Program-made: the position numbers and the translations under genes
Notes under the pieces: model-generated
The model's input: only the letters and a program-made list of their open reading frames with translations
What the model was told of the DNA's origin: nothing
Databases searched by the model: none
Assembly: GCF_022814725.1 (NCBI RefSeq)
Contig: NZ_CP093442.1
Span: forward strand, 1,240,001 to 1,304,000
Source: Bdellovibrio reynosensis
GTDB taxonomy: Bacteria > Bdellovibrionota > Bdellovibrionia > Bdellovibrionales > Bdellovibrionaceae
Direction of reading: 5' to 3'
DNA: 64,000 nt
Shown here: positions 44,259-53,646 of the stretch, piece after piece
Layout: each line of letters begins with the position of its first letter
Numbering within the stretch: position 1 is the stretch's first letter

Positions 44259-45893
44259 CTAGCGAGCCGCAAGTTCTTCCTGTTTCTTGTGAGCGTAGTA
44301 TTCATAGTTTCCTTCGTAAATACGCAGCTGACTTTTATCCACTTCAAACACCCGAGTGGTCACTTCACGCAAGAAATGGCGATCATGGCTTACGATCATC
44401 ACTGTGCCTGGAAAGTTCTTAATGGCTTCAAGTAATACTTCACGGGATTTGATATCCAAGTGATTCGTCGGCTCATCCAGAATCAAAAGGTTCACGGGTT
44501 GCGCTAGGATACAAGCAAGTACCACGCGGGATTTTTCACCCCCCGACAAGATAGAAATTTTCTTTTCAGCTTCTTCGCCAGAAAACTTGAATGCGCCCAG
44601 CAAGCTGCGCACAAAGCCCATCCCGGCATTGGGAATGCGCGAATGCACTTCATCTAAGATCGTCGCTTTAGGATCTAAAACATCTAATGAGTTCTGAGAA
44701 AAATAACCTACATTGATCGAAGCACCTAATGTCGATTTACCGTTAGTTGCTTCGGTGTGACCCGCGATAATTTTTAACATCGTGGATTTACCAGCACCGT
44801 TCACACCGACAACCGCAATCCGGTCCATGCGTTTTACTAAAGCGTTAGCTCCAGAAAATACCAGCTTTTCTTTGCCATCATCCCTTTGCCAGATTTTTCC
44901 AAGTCCTTCTAATTTAACAACCTCGTCACCCCCACGCGGAGGAACGGGCCATTCAAATTTAATCTCGGCCTCTTCAGGTGGAATTTCAATACGATCAATT
45001 TTTTCTAATTTCTTTACGCGAGACTGAACTTGCGCGGCATGGGAAGCTCGGGCTGCGAAGCGCGCGATGAATTCCTCTTCCTTAGCAAGCATGTCTTCTT
45101 GCCGTTTCGCTGCCGCGATCAATTGTTCTTTGCGGATATCACGCTCACGCTCATAGAAATCATAGTTGCCACCGTAAACAGTGATGGTTTTATTTGCGAT
45201 CTCAACGATTTTTGAAACCAAGCGATTCATGAAGTCACGATCATGCGACGTCATTAGGATGGCACCTTTAAAATTCACCAACCATTCTTCTAGCCACACG
45301 ATGGATTCAACATCCAAGTGATTCGTCGGCTCGTCCATCAAAAGAACTTCAGGATTTAGTACAAGGATTTTGGCAAGAGCGATACGCATCTTCCACCCGC
45401 CCGAAAAGCTTTCAGAAGGACGGTGATAATCATCAGGACCGATACCAAGACCGGTCAAGATTTCAGCAGCACGGGATTCTAGGTCATAACCACCCAAGCG
45501 TTCAAACTCCGCTTGCAGTTCGCCGTAGGTCTCAAGAATTTTATTCATCTCATCGGGATCTAAATCAGGATCGCAAAGTTTTGCTTCAAATTCTTGCATG
45601 CGAGCTTGCATGTCACCGATGTTGCCGACAGCTGATTTCACTTCTTCAATTGCTGAGCGGCCTTTCATTTCTTCGATGTTTTGCGAGAAATAACCAATCA
45701 CTGTACGATCGGATTTGGAAATCGTTCCGCCGTCAACACCTTCTTCGCCCGTGATGATTCTGAAGATAGTTGTCTTACCGGCACCATTGGGACCGACAAG
45801 ACCGATCTTTTCACCTGCGTTGATTTGAAAGGATCCGTTTTTATAAAGGATCTTGTTACCGTGTTGCTTCGAAATATTCGATAAATGGATCAT
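44259..45893 (-). CDS. ABC-F family ATPase
   Basis: 544 residues with two ABC ATPase halves and no membrane segments. Walker A GPNGAGKTT and GVNGAGKS, signatures FSGGWKMRIALAK and LSGGEKSRVVLA, Walker B LLMDEPTNHLD and LLILDEPTNHLD. Between them lies the charged linker (AARASHAAQVQSRVKKLEKI) typical of ABC-F translation factors, which act at the ribosome E site. Closest in arrangement to YbiT; the exact subfamily is uncertain. The open frame reaches 45923, but MIHLSNISKQHG at 45893 is the natural family start. Confidence 0.92.
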   Translation of the reverse strand: MIHLSNISKQHGNKILYKNGSFQINAGEKIGLVGPNGAGKTTIFRIITGEEGVDGGTISKSDRTVIGYFSQNIEEMKGRSAIEEVKSAVGNIGDMQARMQEFEAKLCDPDLDPDEMNKILETYGELQAEFERLGGYDLESRAAEILTGLGIGPDDYHRPSESFSGGWKMRIALAKILVLNPEVLLMDEPTNHLDVESIVWLEEWLVNFKGAILMTSHDRDFMNRLVSKIVEIANKTITVYGGNYDFYERERDIRKEQLIAAAKRQEDMLAKEEEFIARFAARASHAAQVQSRVKKLEKIDRIEIPPEEAEIKFEWPVPPRGGDEVVKLEGLGKIWQRDDGKEKLVFSGANALVKRMDRIAVVGVNGAGKSTMLKIIAGHTEATNGKSTLGASINVGYFSQNSLDVLDPKATILDEVHSRIPNAGMGFVRSLLGAFKFSGEEAEKKISILSGGEKSRVVLACILAQPVNLLILDEPTNHLDIKSREVLLEAIKNFPGTVMIVSHDRHFLREVTTRVFEVDKSQLRIYEGNYEYYAHKKQEELAAR

Positions 45894-46143
45894 GAATTCA
45901 CTCGCTCCGCTCTGTGCGCACATATATGCAGGACTTTTGTATAACGCGAAAATATCGAAGATGCGCCAAAAATTTTAAAATTTTTTGCCTAGTTTGTATG
46001 CACAGAAAAGAGTGTACACAAAAAATCGCAGATTCGCGAATTTTGGGGTGAATCAAGACGTAAGGATTTCAAATACTTCCACGAAGAATAGAGCACCTCA
46101 CATGGCCTTAGCGTTGCTCTATAGGCTCTGCGGGGGTATTTAC

Positions 46144-46944
46144 ATGATCTTAAAACAAAACCACAACACGCCAAACGCAAGCCTGTTCGCGCTGACAGCG
46201 ATTTTTGCTTTCGTCCTGTCGACAGGATGTGCGAAACAAGGGCAATTCCCAATCACTTCCATCGATGATTCCAACCAAAGTTCAGGTGCTACTCCAGACA
46301 CAGGTACAGACGAAGGAACGACGGAAACTCCGGCAGAAACAACTCCACCAGCGCCGATTGAAAACTCATACAAAATGCAGGCGCTGGCTTGGGAAACGGA
46401 ATCAAAACCAGAACGCAAACAATGGTCGGAGCACTTACAAAAAATCATTCTTAACGAATGGAGCAGTTTGCTTCCAGGGGCCGATGACATCACAAGCTTC
46501 TGCCCACGTTATAATCAATTGGACAATAACGAGCGTGCCAATGCATGGGCTCAGATTTTCGTAGCGATTGCGAAGTTTGAAAGTGCTTATTCGCCTGTAT
46601 CGCGTATGCAGGAAACGACAATGGGTTCAGACCCCGTCACACGCAAACCTGTTTACTCTGAGGGTCTTTTGCAGCTTTCTTATCAGGATATTCAGTGGGC
46701 ACCGTGGTGTAAATTTGACTGGAACAAAGATAAAAACCTAAGCCCTACAGACCCAAAGAAAACTATTCTTGATCCCTATCTAAACCTTGATTGCGGTGTA
46801 GGTATCATGGCTTTGCAAATCAAAAACAAAGGTCGCATTGTGGTGAGTTCAGGGGTCTATTGGGCTGTAATCAAATCTGGTGGCCGCTATCAACAAATCA
46901 GCTCTATTCAGAGTATGGTTAAAGCACTTCCTTTGTGCAAATAG
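46144..46944 (+). CDS. Transglycosylase-like lipoprotein (paralogue A)
   Basis: 266 residues with lipobox LSTGC near residue 27, then a Thr/Pro-rich linker. IAKFESAYSP carries the Glu-Ser of SLT lytic transglycosylases (Glu is catalytic), and YSEGLLQLSYQD stands for the GLMQ motif. A paired-Cys segment (WCKFD, LDCGVG, LPLC) follows. The same plan occurs at 49167. ATG 46144 has GGGGG before it and starts the signal peptide; the open frame upstream to 45985 has no ribosome site. The upstream gap (45924-46143) contains an AGAGCA/TGCTCT stem but no gene. Confidence 0.75.
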   Translation: MILKQNHNTPNASLFALTAIFAFVLSTGCAKQGQFPITSIDDSNQSSGATPDTGTDEGTTETPAETTPPAPIENSYKMQALAWETESKPERKQWSEHLQKIILNEWSSLLPGADDITSFCPRYNQLDNNERANAWAQIFVAIAKFESAYSPVSRMQETTMGSDPVTRKPVYSEGLLQLSYQDIQWAPWCKFDWNKDKNLSPTDPKKTILDPYLNLDCGVGIMALQIKNKGRIVVSSGVYWAVIKSGGRYQQISSIQSMVKALPLCK

Positions 46945-46982
46945 TTCATACGCATTACAGGGTTAAAATATAAAGAGCTTTT

Positions 46983-47019
46983 GCGCCCAAGATCGTTTAT
47001 CTTGGGCGCACTTATTTTT
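46983..47019 (+). terminator. Terminator after transglycosylase-like lipoprotein A
   Basis: GCGCCCAAGAT-CGTTT-ATCTTGGGCGC, eleven perfect pairs, then ACTTATTTTT. It separates this gene from the helicase gene. Confidence 0.85.
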
Positions 47020-47083
47020 ATATTGGGCCTTGCGACCTCGGCGTTTCTGACCGACTTGATGGGCCCTTCGAAAGGTCCCTATA

Positions 47084-48958
47084 ATGACTCCAATTACAAC
47101 TGTAGATTCGTTTGAAAGCTTTGGCCTAAGCGCGCCCGTTATGGCGGCTATGCAGGACATGGGCTTCACAACGCCGACTCCTATTCAACGCCAAGCCCTT
47201 CCGCTTCTACTTGCTGGTGCCCAAGACTTTATCGGTCTTGCTTCCACTGGTACTGGTAAAACTGCTGCTTTCGGTATTCCTCTTGTTGAAAACATCGATG
47301 CAACCATCAAAGACACTCAAGCTCTTGTCATGAGCCCGACTCGTGAACTTGCTTTGCAAGTGGCTGAACAATTAACCCTTCTAGGTAAGAAAAAAGGCAT
47401 CCGCGTAGTTACGATTTACGGTGGTGCTAGCTACCGCACGCAAATGGATGGTATCAAACGTGGCGCACACATCGTAGTTGCGACTCCAGGCCGTTTGGTT
47501 GATTTCATTGAACAAAAAATCATCAAACTTCAAAACGTAAAAACCTTGGTACTAGACGAAGCCGATGAAATGTTAAACATGGGCTTTAAAGATGATTTGG
47601 AAGTTATCTTAAAAGCGACTCACCCTGAAGATCAGGATTCACACCGCGCTGCTTGCCGTACTTGGTTGTTCTCGGCAACTATGAGCACAGAAGTTCGCCG
47701 CATTTCTAACAGCTACCTTGAAAATCCAGAAACTGTTCAGGTCAATAAAACTGGTGGCACTGCTGAAACTATCGAGCAAGTTTACTTCACTGTTAAAAAT
47801 TCCTACAAAACAGAAGTGATCTCTCGCCTTTTACAAACTCTTCCAGAATTTTACGGCATCATTTTCTGCCAAACTAAAATGGAAGTGGCAGAACTTGCTG
47901 ACATTTTGACTCAACGTGGATTCCCAGCGGATTCTTTGCATGGTGATAAATCCCAAGCAGAGCGTGAGCAAACTTTAAAGAAATTCAAACAACGCCAAGT
48001 AAAAGTGATCGTAGCAACAGACGTTGCTGCCCGTGGTCTTGATATTAAAGACCTGACTCACGTTGTGAATCATTCACTTCCTTGGGATGCTGAGTCTTAT
48101 GTTCACCGTATCGGTCGTACGGGCCGTAACAACCAAAAAGGAACTGCCATCACTTTGGTAAACCCTGAACAGCTTCACCTTCTTCGCCGTGTTATGCAAA
48201 GCACGAAAGCAGTGATGACTAAAGGTGTGGTTCCTTCTGCTGATGAAGTGGCTGGTTTAAAAATCAAAGACGTTATCGATAAAGTCAGCACGATGAAAGC
48301 GGACAACCCACAGTTGCAACTAGCTAGTGATTTGATCACCGACCTTACGCAAAGTGACGACATCAATCTTAAGGAATTCACGAAAGAAGAAATGCTTGCG
48401 CGTTTCATCGTCGCTTACTTCCCGAATGTATTCGTGAAGAAAGACTTAATGCTTGATTATATGGGCGACAAGATTCCTCGTGAACTTTTACCTCGTGATC
48501 CAAGAGACAATCGCTTCACAAGTGGCCGTGGTTCTGACCGTGGCGATCGCGGTGGTGACCGTGGTCCTCGCCGTTTCGGTCGTGATCGTGGCCCGCGCCG
48601 TGATGACCGTGGTGATGACAACTTTGACCGTGGCAGTGAAAGATTCGCAGAACGCCGTGGCTCTTCTTCAGGCGGCGGTTTCCGTTCTTTCCGTAATGAA
48701 TCAGAAGGCTCTGACCGCCCTCAACGCACTGAAAGAGCTGAAAGATCGGATCGTTCAGAAAAACCATCATTCCGTGGTGGTGATCGCAGCGAAAAGCCTT
48801 CTTTCCGTTCAGAGCGTTCGGAGCGTTCAGAAAGAGCACCAAGATCCGAAAGATCAGAGCGCGGCGAGCGTGGCTCTGGAGAGCGTCGCGAACACAGCGG
48901 CATCAAGCGCTTCCGTCCAAGCGCTAACAGCAGCTCTAAGCGCGCCCCTCGCGATTAA
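47084..48958 (+). CDS. DEAD-box RNA helicase with a long Arg/Gly/Ser-rich tail (DeaD/CsdA-like)
   Basis: 624 residues. Q-motif TPTPIQRQALP, Walker A ASTGTGKT (about 52-59), PTRELALQ, VLDEADEML (about 158), SAT (about 197), ATDVAARGLD and HRIGRTGR (about 341). A middle segment (about 380-465) follows, then about 145 residues of RGG/RSERSE repeats that should bind RNA nonspecifically. Such helicases remodel RNA in ribosome assembly and mRNA decay, often in the cold. AAAGG lies eight bases before the ATG. Confidence 0.93.
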   Translation: MTPITTVDSFESFGLSAPVMAAMQDMGFTTPTPIQRQALPLLLAGAQDFIGLASTGTGKTAAFGIPLVENIDATIKDTQALVMSPTRELALQVAEQLTLLGKKKGIRVVTIYGGASYRTQMDGIKRGAHIVVATPGRLVDFIEQKIIKLQNVKTLVLDEADEMLNMGFKDDLEVILKATHPEDQDSHRAACRTWLFSATMSTEVRRISNSYLENPETVQVNKTGGTAETIEQVYFTVKNSYKTEVISRLLQTLPEFYGIIFCQTKMEVAELADILTQRGFPADSLHGDKSQAEREQTLKKFKQRQVKVIVATDVAARGLDIKDLTHVVNHSLPWDAESYVHRIGRTGRNNQKGTAITLVNPEQLHLLRRVMQSTKAVMTKGVVPSADEVAGLKIKDVIDKVSTMKADNPQLQLASDLITDLTQSDDINLKEFTKEEMLARFIVAYFPNVFVKKDLMLDYMGDKIPRELLPRDPRDNRFTSGRGSDRGDRGGDRGPRRFGRDRGPRRDDRGDDNFDRGSERFAERRGSSSGGGFRSFRNESEGSDRPQRTERAERSDRSEKPSFRGGDRSEKPSFRSERSERSERAPRSERSERGERGSGERREHSGIKRFRPSANSSSKRAPRD

Positions 48959-48980
48959 TTAGCAGCGATCTAGAATTTAT

Positions 48981-49014
48981 AAAAAGCCAGTGAGCAACCT
49001 CACTGGCTTTTTTC
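48981..49014 (+). terminator. Terminator of the DEAD-box helicase gene
   Basis: AAAAAGCCAGTGAG-CAAC-CTCACTGGCTTTTT, fourteen perfect pairs, then more T. It lies 22 bases past the stop. The interval to 49166 contains a CTGTCT/AGACAG pair but no gene. Confidence 0.92.
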
Positions 49015-49166
49015 GTTTTAAGCCGGCTGTCTCAGATTAAGACAGAGCGCATTTTTGGCTTTTCATCGTTAGTAAGTTCGACAGCTTTTTTGCTGAAATC
49101 AGTTTTATTTGAATCTCATTCTGCGGCATCATCATTGCTTTACAAGCTTCTTATACGGAGAAACAT

Positions 49167-49886
49167 ATGAGAAGCATTCTATTGATTGTGTTGTCAATTG
49201 TTGTGACCATTCCTGGTTATGCAAATGTTCATAGAACATCATTAACCGAAGCGAACACAAGCTGTGTTGATTGCGTTAATACCCAACACAAAACGGTCTA
49301 CCAGCTTCAACAGCTTAGCCATATCCTAGTTTCTGGTGGAAATGTTCAAGAACTTTCAGATGCTAACAGAGAGCTTGGTCTTGCTCCTCGGTGTGAATTC
49401 GTTCAAGGCAACGAATTAGGACCGTGGGGCGAAATCATCATCACCGAAATGAGAACAAATAAAAGTGAATATTCAAATCTGTATCGCGGCACCCAAGATC
49501 TTTATGACGATTGCCCTAGATATCCGCGCTTAGAAGATAAAGACAAAGAACTTGTTTGGGTAATGATCTTAAATACGATGTCTCATTTAGAAAGTACCTG
49601 TGACGAAAACGTAGAAGCTCGCGGTATTAAAGGAAGAACAGCAATTGGTTTGCTTCAACTTCACAAAAATGCAGAAAACAGAAATGGATGCACTAAAGGT
49701 GACGGCGATGAAGCTGAAACAACCTTGCCTTGCGGTTTAGATATGATCAATTCACAGCTGCAAAGAGAAGGTGAATTGTACGGCGAGCGTGGCGAAACTT
49801 ACTGGGCGGTTTTACGTGGTGATCAAAGCAAACATAACACCATCCGCAAAGCGATCAGAAAACTTGAATTCTGCCACCAAGGCTAA
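49167..49886 (+). CDS. Transglycosylase-like exported protein (paralogue B)
   Basis: 239 residues with a signal peptide (LIVLSIVVTIPGYA). MSHLESTCDE carries the SLT-type Glu-Ser, GRTAIGLLQLHKN the GLMQ-type motif, then CTKGDGDEAE and LPCGLDMI. The end YWAVLRGDQSKHNTIRKAIR matches YWAVIKSGGRYQQISSIQSM of paralogue A. Family assignment is by motif, and it may hydrolyse peptidoglycan in the periplasm or in prey. GGAG precedes the ATG. Overlaps the convergent STAS gene by four bases. Confidence 0.72.
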   Translation: MRSILLIVLSIVVTIPGYANVHRTSLTEANTSCVDCVNTQHKTVYQLQQLSHILVSGGNVQELSDANRELGLAPRCEFVQGNELGPWGEIIITEMRTNKSEYSNLYRGTQDLYDDCPRYPRLEDKDKELVWVMILNTMSHLESTCDENVEARGIKGRTAIGLLQLHKNAENRNGCTKGDGDEAETTLPCGLDMINSQLQREGELYGERGETYWAVLRGDQSKHNTIRKAIRKLEFCHQG

Positions 49887-50248
49887 GCGGCCACTTTCAC
49901 AAAACTCATCAAAGCGGACTTGAGGTCTTCAGTGACCTCGGTCCCGCGGACCACACCCATTTTAATAAATCTTTCTTTGCAGCTTGAGTTCAACGCCACC
50001 AGGCGAACTTCGGCCTTACGCAGGCGAATGTCCCTTTGTATTTGCGCAATCCATGGTACGGCATCAGAACTGATTTCTGGTACACCTTGAAAAAATAAAA
50101 TGACCTGACGAACATCTTCCTTAGAAAATAGTTCGTGCCGGCAAGCTTCTAACGCGGGTAAAACAAAACCATTCATTTCACCTGACAAAGAAACAACGAT
50201 CATTCCATTTTTTTGGGCAAAGGAATACTGAAACGACTTCTGCTCCAA
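49883..50248 (-). CDS. STAS-domain protein
   Basis: 121 residues. KNGMIVVSLSGEMNGFVLPA, VILFFQGVPEISSDAVPWIA and VRLVALNSSCKERFIKMGV follow the anti-sigma-factor-antagonist/STAS pattern, with ISSDAV at the position of the phosphorylatable DSSGL serine. No adjacent anti-sigma kinase is seen. It starts at TTG 50248, supported by GAGGAG seven bases upstream. Confidence 0.82.
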   Translation of the reverse strand: MEQKSFQYSFAQKNGMIVVSLSGEMNGFVLPALEACRHELFSKEDVRQVILFFQGVPEISSDAVPWIAQIQRDIRLRKAEVRLVALNSSCKERFIKMGVVRGTEVTEDLKSALMSFVKVAA

Positions 50249-50418
50249 CGTACAACTCCTCGAAATCGACTCTTGAAATCAAGATTAGCATAGCGGTTTT
50301 TTTTCGCAAAAATTCTCGCTGCGCTTTCCCGTCGTGAAACACTTCTAGACAAGAATTTTTTTAATAATAAGAATGGAGCTTATTTAGTAAACCTTAAGGT
50401 ATCAGAACGAGGTGATTT

Positions 50419-51696
50419 ATGCGCACAAGACCGGTCTTTGTTTCAGGAGGCTTAAGAACTCCTTTCGTTAAATCAATGACGACTTACATGGACGTGACAA
50501 GTTCAGAACTGATGTCAGTCACTTTACAAAAGCTTGTGCAAAAATATAAATTAGAAGGTCAACTTTTAGGTGACGTCGCATTTGGTGCCGTCATGCAAAG
50601 TGCATCTGATTGGAATTTCACGCGAGAGGTTGTACAGAACTCGGGCTTAAATCCCCACACTCCTGGTTACAACGTGCAAAGAGCTTGCGGCACTAGTTTA
50701 GAAACTGCCAATCATATGGCACTAAAAATTTCTGCCCACCAAATTGATATTGGTATTGCCGGTGGTGTTGATACCAACAGCGATTTGCCGATCATGGTTT
50801 CAAAAAGTCTGTCCCATAAGCTTGTTGAGTTAAACGCAGCAAAAAGCGGAATGGAAAAAGCCAAAATTTTGGCATCACTGCGTTTTTCAGATTTGAAACC
50901 GCAGCTTCCAGCAGTGGTCGAACCCCGCACTAAACTTTCTATGGGTGAACACACTGAAAAAATGGTGAAAGAATGGATGATCAGCCGCGCCGAACAGGAC
51001 GAGCTGGCTTATCAAAGTCATCAAAAGGCCGCTAAAGCTTACGATGAAGGTTTTTATAAGGATCTTGTTTTCGAATTTAAAGGTTTGAATCGCGATGGCA
51101 TTCTTCGCGCTGATACAACGATTGAAAAATTAGGAAAGTTAAGACCTGCTTTTGATAAATCAGATAAAGGAACATTGACTGCGGGGAACTCTACCCCGCT
51201 GACTGATGGTTCTTCGGCTGTGATCATGACTTCTGAAGACGCAGCCAAACGTTTGAACCTTCCTTTGTGGGCGCGCTTCGTGGACTGCCAGGCTTCTGCC
51301 GTCAATTATGTGGCCGGTGAAGGTTTACTGATGGCACCCACTATCGCTGTCAGCGAAATGCTTAAAAGAAATAACTTAAGCTTTGATGATTTTGATTATT
51401 TCGAAATCCATGAAGCCTTCGCAGGCCAAGTTCTTTGCACCTTAAAAGCCTGGGAATCTGATGATTATTGTAAAAAAGTCTTAGGCAGATCTATTGCGTT
51501 AGGGCCCATTGATCGCTCTAAAATGAATGTGAAAGGCGGCAGTGTGGCGGTAGGTCATCCGTTCGGCGCCACTGGGGCAAGGATTGTTGCAAGCTTATCG
51601 AAAATGCTGCACGAAAAAGGCAGCAAAGGCCGAGGATTAATCTCGATTTGCACGGCTGGAGGAATGGGCGTCGCTGCTATTTTGGAGTCCGTATAG
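50419..51696 (+). CDS. Thiolase / acetyl-CoA acyltransferase (FadI-like)
   Basis: 425 residues. The acylated Cys is in VQRACGTSLETANHM (about 89), the His in IHEAFAGQVL (about 331), and the second Cys in SICTAGGMGVAA (about 411). It degrades or condenses acyl-CoAs in fatty-acid beta-oxidation; length and sequence resemble FadI rather than short acetoacetyl-CoA thiolases. GAGGTG precedes the ATG. No fadJ-like partner is adjacent. Confidence 0.92.
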   Translation: MRTRPVFVSGGLRTPFVKSMTTYMDVTSSELMSVTLQKLVQKYKLEGQLLGDVAFGAVMQSASDWNFTREVVQNSGLNPHTPGYNVQRACGTSLETANHMALKISAHQIDIGIAGGVDTNSDLPIMVSKSLSHKLVELNAAKSGMEKAKILASLRFSDLKPQLPAVVEPRTKLSMGEHTEKMVKEWMISRAEQDELAYQSHQKAAKAYDEGFYKDLVFEFKGLNRDGILRADTTIEKLGKLRPAFDKSDKGTLTAGNSTPLTDGSSAVIMTSEDAAKRLNLPLWARFVDCQASAVNYVAGEGLLMAPTIAVSEMLKRNNLSFDDFDYFEIHEAFAGQVLCTLKAWESDDYCKKVLGRSIALGPIDRSKMNVKGGSVAVGHPFGATGARIVASLSKMLHEKGSKGRGLISICTAGGMGVAAILESV

Positions 51697-51712
51697 TTTG
51701 CAGGGATCTTCT

Positions 51713-51740
51713 AAGGGCCCACTCCTTGACAAGGGCCCTT
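51713..51740. other. Stem-loop between the thiolase and TolC-like genes
   Basis: AAGGGCCC pairs with GGGCCCTT across a 12-base loop; no T run follows. It may be an mRNA structure or a weak terminator. Confidence 0.4.
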
Positions 51741-51787
51741 CATCCTAATAACTCTTAATGCGTCCATAAATGGAGGAGGGTCCTTTT

Positions 51788-53113
51788 ATGAAATTTCTTA
51801 CTCTGATTTTCACCGCGTTCTTAACCGCTTCTTCGGCATTTGCTGCGCCAAAAACAGTGGTTGTGAATCCCACTTCTTTACGCACTCATTACCTAAACCG
51901 CAACGTCGGCCTTGCCATCGCCTTAAACGATGTTCAACAAGCAAAGGTTCAAGTCATTCAAGCCCGCGCAAACTTACTTCCATCCGTTAACTTGGGGGGA
52001 GTGATTTCTAGCGGCGCTGGTTTTATGTTGAACAGCGTTTCTATGCTTTTGCCATTTTTAATGCCAAGCAATTGGATGGATCTGAAAGAAAGCTCTCACC
52101 TTCTGAATGCTCAAGGCACATCTTACTATTTGGCGCAATTAAACGGGTATGCTTCAGCTTATGCGATCTACCAAACAATCATTGGTGACATGCAATTACG
52201 CTCGGCATTGTTTAAGCAATACCAAAATTTTAAAGCCATCGAAGAACAACTTCGCTTACCGGCTGAATCAGGGATCATTCCAAAAGAAGATTACCTTCAG
52301 GCGCAAGCCCAAGCACAAATGGCATTAGTTCAAGTTTCACAAATTGACGAGTTGCTAAAAAAAGAAAAAGCCTCTGTACGCCAAATGTTGGGTTTAGAAC
52401 TTGATCAGGAAATCGTTTTCGAACCAAGTCGCGTTACAAGTTCTGCAGCGGAATCACAAACTCCGGTGGCTTTACTAGAAAAAATCCATGAAAGTTCGCC
52501 AGAAACTCAACAAATTAAGTCTTTGATCACAGCGGCTCAGTACAATAAATGGAGTAAAGGTTTTAGCTTCCTTAACGGCGCTTCCCTAAATTCAAACCGC
52601 ACGGGTGGATCATTTAGCTCCATCGCAGGTTCTGGTTCTGTGAACCTTGGTTTTGGCTACTTCCCAGCTTTGGAGCTTAGCAACTTGCACATTGAACAAA
52701 TGCGCTTAAGAAAAAAAGAACTGCGTTTAGATCAAGCAAACTTGATTGAAACCACTTTGGGCTCCCTGGAAGAGGCACAAAAACAATTACAAGCCGCTAT
52801 CATCGCTGAGAATAACCTTCGTAAAGTTTATGATGCTGAATTCATGCGTTACCAAAACGGTATCACGGATATCTTGCACGTTCTGCAAGCGGGTAACTCA
52901 TTAACAAATTCAATTGTAGCAAAAGTAAAAGCGGAAACAGCTGTGGATACATTGCGCGTGAGCTTGCACCGTATGATGATCAGTGATCAGTTTGCGAAAA
53001 TCGAAAATTGCAAAATCGAACGTCAAACTGGTGGCGGCATCAAAGGAAAATTAGGTCGTATCTTTAAGCCAGAAAAATATAAAGTCAGCCTAGATCAGGT
53101 CTGCGGAAACTAG
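51788..53113 (+). CDS. TolC-family outer-membrane protein
   Basis: 441 residues with a signal peptide ending near SSAFA. Long amphipathic helices (VQQAKVQVIQARANLLPSVN, EDYLQAQAQAQMALVQVSQI, ETTLGSLEEAQKQLQAAIIA) with a short barrel part give the TolC plan of two helix-strand repeats. KVYDAEFMRYQNGITDILHV is the common second repeat. Inner-membrane partners of an efflux or type I secretion system are not encoded nearby. GGAGGAGGG supports ATG 51788. Confidence 0.85.
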   Translation: MKFLTLIFTAFLTASSAFAAPKTVVVNPTSLRTHYLNRNVGLAIALNDVQQAKVQVIQARANLLPSVNLGGVISSGAGFMLNSVSMLLPFLMPSNWMDLKESSHLLNAQGTSYYLAQLNGYASAYAIYQTIIGDMQLRSALFKQYQNFKAIEEQLRLPAESGIIPKEDYLQAQAQAQMALVQVSQIDELLKKEKASVRQMLGLELDQEIVFEPSRVTSSAAESQTPVALLEKIHESSPETQQIKSLITAAQYNKWSKGFSFLNGASLNSNRTGGSFSSIAGSGSVNLGFGYFPALELSNLHIEQMRLRKKELRLDQANLIETTLGSLEEAQKQLQAAIIAENNLRKVYDAEFMRYQNGITDILHVLQAGNSLTNSIVAKVKAETAVDTLRVSLHRMMISDQFAKIENCKIERQTGGGIKGKLGRIFKPEKYKVSLDQVCGN

Positions 53114-53137
53114 TTCCACAGACCTTCCAAGTGTTCT

Positions 53138-53464
53138 TTATCTTACGCCGCTACCTTCCCTATCTTCTGGTGGCGGCCCGTGGTGCCCGCCTCTACCGCC
53201 TCGGAATTTTGGCGGCTCAAAACCTTTTTCTTTCAAACACTCATCAATCTTAGTGCGCAGCTCTTCATCAGGAGCTTGGGGCCGCTGACCTTTTTCAGGC
53301 TTTTCTACACCTAGTTCCGCTAAACAAGCATCAAAGGCAGCACGATGCTCTTCGTGGGATTTGCGGGCTTCTTCCTGAGCAAATGCTGGCGGAGCAAAAG
53401 CCAATACCAAAGTGGTCAAGATATACAATTGAACTTCTGCGATTCGGTCTTTCTTAAGGATCAT
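53138..53464 (-). CDS. Small exported protein with a proline/glycine-rich tail
   Basis: 108 residues with a signal peptide (LTTLVLAFAPPAFA). Two similar segments, FDACLAELGVEKPEKGQRP and IDECLKEKGFEPPKFRGG, each with one Cys, form a short internal repeat. The end HGPPPEDREGSGVR is disordered. GGAGGG precedes the ATG. No family recognised. Confidence 0.65.
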   Translation of the reverse strand: MILKKDRIAEVQLYILTTLVLAFAPPAFAQEEARKSHEEHRAAFDACLAELGVEKPEKGQRPQAPDEELRTKIDECLKEKGFEPPKFRGGRGGHHGPPPEDREGSGVR

Positions 53465-53646
53465 AGATCCCTCCTTTGTTTTAAATAAGCCTAAAGATTA
53501 AGTATGGAGTCAGAGTGGAACTTTCCCATTTTTAAACGGGATTAAAGCCGAGATTTAAGTTTAATGGCAGTTTGTCGATTCAATAGTGTTTCCATGATTG
53601 GTCTAAGCTTTAAGCTATTGCATAATAAAACAAAGAGGGCGCATTT

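Noticed and set aside
45985-46143. N-terminal extension of the transglycosylase-like lipoprotein A
   Set aside because: It would bury the signal peptide and lipobox more than 50 residues inside; the GGGGG site fits ATG 46144.
48453-48962. 169-codon plus-strand frame rich in Val/Ala
   Set aside because: It is a shifted-frame shadow of the Arg/Gly-repeat tail of the DEAD-box helicase; repeats open several frames.
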